Positions 13,451 through 16,909 of a stretch of 16,909 bases of DNA are shown piece after piece. The notes under the pieces were generated by a model. The model had not been told where the DNA came from and searched no databases. It saw nothing but the letters and a program-made list of their open reading frames with translations. Position 1 is the first letter of the stretch; each line of letters opens with the position of its first letter. The stretch covers positions 7,422 through 24,330 of the forward strand of contig PKXB01000055.1 of assembly GCA_003133345.1 (NCBI GenBank), given 5' to 3'. This DNA is from Hyphomicrobiales bacterium. Its GTDB lineage: Bacteria; Pseudomonadota; Alphaproteobacteria; Rhizobiales; Xanthobacteraceae. A program made the position numbers and the translations under genes.

Positions 13451-14254
13451 ATGGAAAAACTTCTCGTCACCGGAGTCGCGGGCGGCGTCGGCACGCGTCT
13501 GCGCAAGCTCATGAAAGGCGTCTACCCGAGCATACGCTGGAGCGATATCCGCAAACCGGACGATCTTGCCGCGGACGAAGAATTCATCGCCGCCGATCTC
13601 AGCCAATTGGCCGAGGTGGAGAAAATCGTCGCCGGCGTCGAGGGCATCGTGCATCTCGGCGGCTACTCGGTGGAAGGCCCCTGGGAGACCATCCTGCAGG
13701 CCAATATCGTCGGCTGCTATAACGTGTTCGAGGCCGCCTACCGCGCCGGCGTCAAGCGCGTGGTGTTCGCCTCCTCCAATCACGCCATGGGTTTCTATCC
13801 GCGCGACAAACGCATCGGCATCAATATGCCGGTGCGCCCGGACAGCCGTTACGGCGTGAGCAAGACGTTTGGCGAAGCGATCGGCGCGCTCTATGCCGAC
13901 AAGCACGGCCTGCGCGTCACTTGTTTGCGCATCGGCAATGTCGGCGATGTGCCGCTCGACCAGCGCCGGCTGGCGATCTGGCTCAAGCCGGAGGATCTGC
14001 TGGCGCTCATCCGCATCGGGCTGGAGCACCCCGACATCCGCTACGAGATATTCTACGGCGCCTCCGACAACGCCGACAGCTGGTGGGACAACAGCAATGC
14101 CCGGCGCTTCGGCTACCACCCGCAAGGCAATGGCGGCGAGTTCCTGCATCAGGCAATGGCCGCGCAGGCGGAGCTGCCGCCAGATCCGATCGGCGACCGC
14201 TATCAGGGCGGGCCGTTCTGCAGCGAAGAGTACGACGCCGGCCGGGCCGGCTGA
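13451..14254 (+). CDS. udh: Uronate dehydrogenase-like NAD-dependent SDR enzyme
   Basis: This 267-aa extended short-chain dehydrogenase resembles Agrobacterium uronate dehydrogenase, which oxidises D-glucuronate or D-galacturonate with NAD+ to the aldarolactone. The nucleotide-binding motif is GVAGGVG (8-14). HLGGYSVEGPW (68-78), ASSNHAMGFYP (107-117), the catalytic YGVSK (Y134, K138, with S109 as the likely third residue) and WWDNS (211-215) all have counterparts in that enzyme. The length fits (about 265 aa). It is soluble and cytoplasmic. It follows the GntR regulator on the same strand and diverges from the TRAP transporter, consistent with import then oxidation of a hexuronate. A related sugar-acid or epimerase activity cannot be excluded. 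AGAGAG precedes the start. Confidence 0.8.
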   Translation: MEKLLVTGVAGGVGTRLRKLMKGVYPSIRWSDIRKPDDLAADEEFIAADLSQLAEVEKIVAGVEGIVHLGGYSVEGPWETILQANIVGCYNVFEAAYRAGVKRVVFASSNHAMGFYPRDKRIGINMPVRPDSRYGVSKTFGEAIGALYADKHGLRVTCLRIGNVGDVPLDQRRLAIWLKPEDLLALIRIGLEHPDIRYEIFYGASDNADSWWDNSNARRFGYHPQGNGGEFLHQAMAAQAELPPDPIGDRYQGGPFCSEEYDAGRAG

Positions 14255-14290
14255 TTGGCCGAATCGGCAAGCCGAGGCTAAGAGCCGCCC

Positions 14291-15427
14291 ATGCCGCGCC
14301 ATCGCTCGTGCATTGCCCTGATCGCCTTGGCCGCCGGCCTGTTGCTGGCGGCGCTGCCGGCCCGCGCGCAAGACGGCGCCGCCCTCGCCGACTATCAGGC
14401 CAAGCTCGCGCAATACACCGAAGCCCGCCAGGCCTACGACGCGGAAGCCGACGTCTATTGGAATGCGGTGGTCGAGAAGCGGCGCACGCGCAATGCCAAG
14501 CGCCGCGATCATGTGGCGATCCTGCTCGCCGACTATGTGCTCACCCAGCCGCCGGTCTATGCGGGGCCGCCGCGCCCGGTTAATCCCGCCGGCTCGCCGC
14601 CCGAAGAAAAGCCGCCGATCCCGCTGATCGCCGATTTTCTCAAGGCCGCGGCGGAGCAACACGGCTTCGTGCCGCAGCGCCCGCCCAGCGAGATCGACTT
14701 CAAGCGCGCTTATGCAAAGGCAGCTTCCGCCGCCGGCCTGACGCGCGATCAGATCGTCGGCGTCTATGCCTTCGAGACCGGCGGCAACGGCACCTACGAC
14801 ATGCAGGCCGGCGTGTCGGCCACCCGGCCACACGCGATCTCGCCCGCCATCGGCTACAACCAGTTGCTCAGCACTAATTCGGTCTCGATCCTGGCGGAGT
14901 CCGGCCCCCGCCTACTGGCGGCGCTGCGGCAAAAAACCAAGACAGCCACCGGCGACACCCGGTTCGCGATGGAGCGCAAGATCGAGGCGCTCAAGCGCAT
15001 GATCGCGTTCAGCCGCAGCGTGCCGGACCATTGGAACGATCACGACCGGCTGGCCAAGACCACCGCCGGCGGGATGGGCATTCACGCCGCCATCCTCGAC
15101 ATCGATATCGGCCCACTGCTGCAGGTGCAGAAGCTGCTCAATTCGGTTCTCTTCGCGCGCGCCAAGGGCTACAGCGCGCCGCTGAGCGCGGCCGAACTGG
15201 AATTGATGAACCTCACCGGCGACGGCAACGGCATCGACATGGTGACCATGCCGCAGACCATGCGCGAGCGCGTGCCGACCGCGAATTTCTTCCAGCAGTC
15301 GGGTTACGAGCGCAATCCGGTGGCGCGGCGCACCGGCGTGGTGGCTGGCCTGCTCGCCGACATCGAAGGCAAGATGATGCGCGCGTCACAATCGCCCGGC
15401 GCCAAGGATCTGGCGGCGGCGTTTTAG
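14291..15427 (+). CDS. Secreted protein with possible lysozyme-like domain
   Basis: This 378-aa protein has a signal peptide (MPRHRSCIALIALAAGLLLA, cleavage near ALPARAQ, residue 27). A charged helical part (about 30-85) and a Pro-rich linker (about 86-112) follow. The centre (about 135-200) reads DFKRAYAKAASAAGLTRDQI, VGVYAFETGGNGTYDMQAG and AIGYNQLLSTNSVSI. This order, a Glu in FETGG (E162) followed by GYNQLL (188-193), resembles the catalytic Glu and the GLMQ-type motif of lytic transglycosylases. The C-terminal part (about 200-378) is helical and unfamiliar. A periplasmic peptidoglycan-active role is an inference; the protein might be only a conserved hypothetical. It begins 36 bp after the uronate dehydrogenase-like gene, and a weak terminator follows. 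Confidence 0.6.
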   Translation: MPRHRSCIALIALAAGLLLAALPARAQDGAALADYQAKLAQYTEARQAYDAEADVYWNAVVEKRRTRNAKRRDHVAILLADYVLTQPPVYAGPPRPVNPAGSPPEEKPPIPLIADFLKAAAEQHGFVPQRPPSEIDFKRAYAKAASAAGLTRDQIVGVYAFETGGNGTYDMQAGVSATRPHAISPAIGYNQLLSTNSVSILAESGPRLLAALRQKTKTATGDTRFAMERKIEALKRMIAFSRSVPDHWNDHDRLAKTTAGGMGIHAAILDIDIGPLLQVQKLLNSVLFARAKGYSAPLSAAELELMNLTGDGNGIDMVTMPQTMRERVPTANFFQQSGYERNPVARRTGVVAGLLADIEGKMMRASQSPGAKDLAAAF

Positions 15428-15428
15428 C

Positions 15429-15453
15429 GCCGGCACCACACCGGCATATTTTT
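15429..15453 (+). terminator. Weak intrinsic terminator
   Basis: GCCGG (15429-15433), a seven-base loop and CCGGC (15441-15445) are followed by ATATTTTT. The stem is only 5 bp. It lies directly after the stop of the 378-aa protein gene. Confidence 0.4.
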
Positions 15454-15469
15454 GTGTAGGCTCTCAGGC

Positions 15470-15823
15470 ATGACCAGCCGACAACGTCAGCATCGGCAAC
15501 ACGGCCCCGCAGCGTTCATCGGCGCGGTGTTGCTGTTCATGGCGCCGCTGTCGCCCACGGCCGCACAGGACATTCGCGGGCTGGAAGTCTGCACGGCCGA
15601 AAAGCAGATGGAGCGCCGCACCGGCTGCCTGCAGGCCAATGTCGAGCTTCTTCAGCAGGCGCTAACCAGGCTTGCGCGCGAGACACAGGACAAGATCGCC
15701 GCCGCCGGCCGCGATCTCGCTGCCGCCCGCGCCGAGATCGCCGCGCTCAAGTCGGCATTGGAGAAGCTGAATAGCGAGCTGGCGCAGATGAAGACGAAAA
15801 TCGAAGCCAGCGGCAAAAAATAG
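15470..15823 (+). CDS. Small secreted coiled-coil protein
   Basis: This 117-aa protein begins MTSRQRQHRQHGPAAFIGAV with a positively charged start and a hydrophobic core (FIGAVLLFMAPLSPTAAQ), a probable signal peptide ending near residue 33. The mature part has two cysteines (EVCTAEKQMERRTGCLQ) that could form a disulphide, then a long heptad-rich coiled coil (NVELLQQALTRLARETQ, DLAAARAEIAALKSALEKLN, SELAQMKTKIE). No function is known to me. The ATG at 15470 is taken because the longer TTG reading from 15452 overlaps the preceding terminator. It is convergent with fliJ, 55 bp away. Confidence 0.65.
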   Translation: MTSRQRQHRQHGPAAFIGAVLLFMAPLSPTAAQDIRGLEVCTAEKQMERRTGCLQANVELLQQALTRLARETQDKIAAAGRDLAAARAEIAALKSALEKLNSELAQMKTKIEASGKK

Positions 15824-15828
15824 CCGGC

Positions 15829-15857
15829 AAACGAAAACGGCGCCCGCATGGGCGCCG
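15829..15857 (-). terminator. Intrinsic terminator of the fliI-fliJ unit
   Basis: On the - strand, CGGCGCCC (complement of 15850-15857), an ATGC loop and GGGCGCCG (complement of 15838-15845) are followed by TTTTCGTTT. It lies 21 bp beyond the fliJ stop. No T run follows on the + strand. Confidence 0.75.
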
Positions 15858-15878
15858 CCGATAGTGCAGAATTTAAAT

Positions 15879-16301
15879 TTACGCGTGCGCGCCGCCGGCG
15901 GTAAAGCGCATGGCGGCGATGCGGTCGAGTTCGGCCTGCTCGCGGGCATTCTCCTCGGCCTTTTCGCGCGCGTGGTCGCGCTCGTCGAGCATCTCGACCT
16001 TCTTGAGCTCCTCGAACGCCTCGCCCAGCATGGCTTTGGCGTCGTCGAGCTGGGCTTTCAGCTCGCCGGCCGACTGGTGGAGGTTCTCGCGCCGGCCGAT
16101 CGCGGCCTTGGCATAGGTCGGATAGGCGAAATGGGCGGGATCGTGGATGCCGGCACGTTCCTGCTCGGTCTTGATCTCGCGGTCGAGCTCGGCCGCGATA
16201 CGGTCGAATTCGGCGATCATGGCCTCGATCTGAGCAACCTTGCGCCGCTTCTCGTCGACCTGAAATTTCTTCAGGCGGATGAGGGTTTCGCGTGACTTCA
16301 T
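15879..16301 (-). CDS. fliJ: Flagellar protein FliJ (export chaperone-escort)
   Basis: This 140-aa, almost wholly helical protein begins MKSRETLIRLKKFQVDEKRR and continues as a long coiled coil (KVAQIEAMIAEFDRIAAELD, REIKTEQERAG, AKAMLGEAFEELKKVEMLDE). FliJ inserts into the FliI hexamer, recycles export chaperones and contacts FlhA. The length and antiparallel coiled-coil pattern are typical (about 140-150 aa). The ATG at 16301 has GGGGGAG ten bases upstream. It follows fliI on the - strand, the usual pair, but here with a 197-bp gap that contains a palindromic repeat. The protein has no cysteine and no membrane segment. Confidence 0.9.
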   Translation of the reverse strand: MKSRETLIRLKKFQVDEKRRKVAQIEAMIAEFDRIAAELDREIKTEQERAGIHDPAHFAYPTYAKAAIGRRENLHQSAGELKAQLDDAKAMLGEAFEELKKVEMLDERDHAREKAEENAREQAELDRIAAMRFTAGGAHA

Positions 16302-16425
16302 CGACTAAATACTCCCCCGAAGCCCCGAATTTGCGCCCTCACGGCGATACAACCGCCCGCCGGAACGCCCCGGACCATTCAGTAGCGGCAACTGTGGCCC
16401 AATAACGTTAGTTTTCGGTTTCCAA

Positions 16426-16474
16426 GCGCATGATCCCGAAAAGTGGGAACCGGTTTTCGGACAGGATCATGCGC
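16426..16474. repeat. 49-bp palindromic repeat, copy 4 (fliI/fliJ gap)
   Basis: The outer arms GCGCATGATC (16426-16435) and GATCATGCGC (16465-16474) and inner CCGAAAA/TTTTCGG match the other copies, with identical length. It lies between fliI and fliJ in the 197-bp gap; the rest of that gap shows no gene or clear promoter. Confidence 0.9.
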
Positions 16475-16498
16475 AAGCAAAAGGGGTTTTGAGGCCAA

Positions 16499-16909
16499 TT
16501 AGGCCTGATCGGGCTGTTGGCCCTGGAGGATTTGTTCAAGTCGTTGGTATCCCTCTGCCATACTGGTTGATTCTTCCTTAAGCTGGCTGAGGAAGGCCTC
16601 CAGCGGTTTATGCAGGACGATCGCCTCGTCGACCTCGGCGCTGGAGCCGGTCCGGTAAGCCCCCAGGCGGATCAGCTCCTCCATGTCCGCATAGGTCGCC
16701 ATCACCTGGCGCGCCCGGTTGATCGCCGGCAGATAGGCCGCCTCCGCCGCCCGCGGCATGGTGCGGGAGATCGATTTGAGGATGTTGATGGCCGGATAGC
16801 GCCCGCGCTCGGCAATGGCGCGCTCCATGACGATATGGCCGTCGAGGATGCCGCGCACGGCATCCGCCACCGGCTCGTTATGGTCGTCGCCGTCCACCAG
16901 CACGCTGAA
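16499..16909 (-). CDS. fliI: Flagellum-specific ATP synthase FliI, C-terminal part (partial)
   Basis: This is the last 136 codons of FliI; the gene runs off the window end. The visible frame begins [20 protein letters not shown], followed by [20 protein letters not shown] and [14 protein letters not shown], which is the conserved C-terminal half of the ATPase (ILDGHIV and the Arg-rich segment). The end is a helical bundle ([27 protein letters not shown]). FliI is the hexameric ATPase that promotes engagement of export substrates with the FlhA gate. The Walker motifs lie outside the window. The first in-window Met-like codon at 16901-16903 is an internal GTG valine, not the start. Confidence 0.95.
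   Translation of the reverse strand, partial: FSVLVDGDDHNEPVADAVRGILDGHIVMERAIAERGRYPAINILKSISRTMPRAAEAAYLPAINRARQVMATYADMEELIRLGAYRTGSSAEVDEAIVLHKPLEAFLSQLKEESTSMAEGYQRLEQILQGQQPDQA

Noticed and set aside
13436..14833. 465-codon - strand open frame over the uronate dehydrogenase-like gene
   Set aside because: It spans two real genes on the other strand and has no family features.
16361..16386. GGAAC in the fliI/fliJ gap as a second EcfG promoter
   Set aside because: No CGTT follows at 16 or 17 bp.

Overview
The window is high-GC alphaproteobacterial chromosome, most likely from the Hyphomicrobiales (Bradyrhizobium / Rhodopseudomonas / Pseudolabrys-like). The flagellar order fliH-fliN-flbD resembles Caulobacter and its relatives. 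A CtrA-type box lies ahead of flhA, an EcfG-type general-stress promoter lies ahead of a small membrane-protein gene, and palindromic intergenic repeats are frequent. No tRNA, rRNA, CRISPR array, transposase or phage gene is visible.

Left block (1-6097, + strand): fliH, fliN and flbD, then a DUF952 gene and a small secreted-protein gene, then flhA. Together these supply the export-ATPase regulator, a C-ring protein, the sigma-54 activator of late flagellar genes and the export gate. The flbD-DUF952 gap holds a 165-bp element with four internal hairpins and pairing ends. The flhA leader holds a terminator-like hairpin, a CtrA-like box, a GCAA-capped hairpin and a 49-bp palindromic repeat.

Middle block (6104-9580): a large B12-binding-type radical SAM gene converges on flhA with only 6 bp between stops. 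It is followed by small genes: a conserved 81-aa protein, a cold-shock protein with a good terminator, a 64-aa protein, and a 69-aa single-span membrane protein behind a perfect GGAAC-N16-CGTT promoter, ended by a strong terminator.

Right-middle block (9594-14254): a tripartite TRAP transporter (dctP-dctQ-dctM, - strand) diverges from a GntR/FadR-family regulator and a uronate-dehydrogenase-like NAD enzyme (+ strand). This reads as a self-contained module for uptake and oxidation of a sugar acid, probably a hexuronate. A palindromic operator candidate lies in the divergent promoter, and an intercistronic stem lies after dctP.

Right block (14291-16909): a secreted 378-aa protein with a possible lysozyme-like active site, a secreted coiled-coil protein, then fliJ and the 3' part of fliI on the - strand, ended by a - strand terminator.

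The most distinctive pattern is the 49-bp palindrome. It occurs as three full copies and one cut copy, and all four lie next to flagellar genes (before fliH, fliH/fliN, before flhA, fliI/fliJ). None was seen among the non-flagellar genes. I did not find a clear-cut new defence or mobile system. The best leads are the repeat punctuation, the stress-promoter small protein, the multi-hairpin element and the putative muramidase-like protein.
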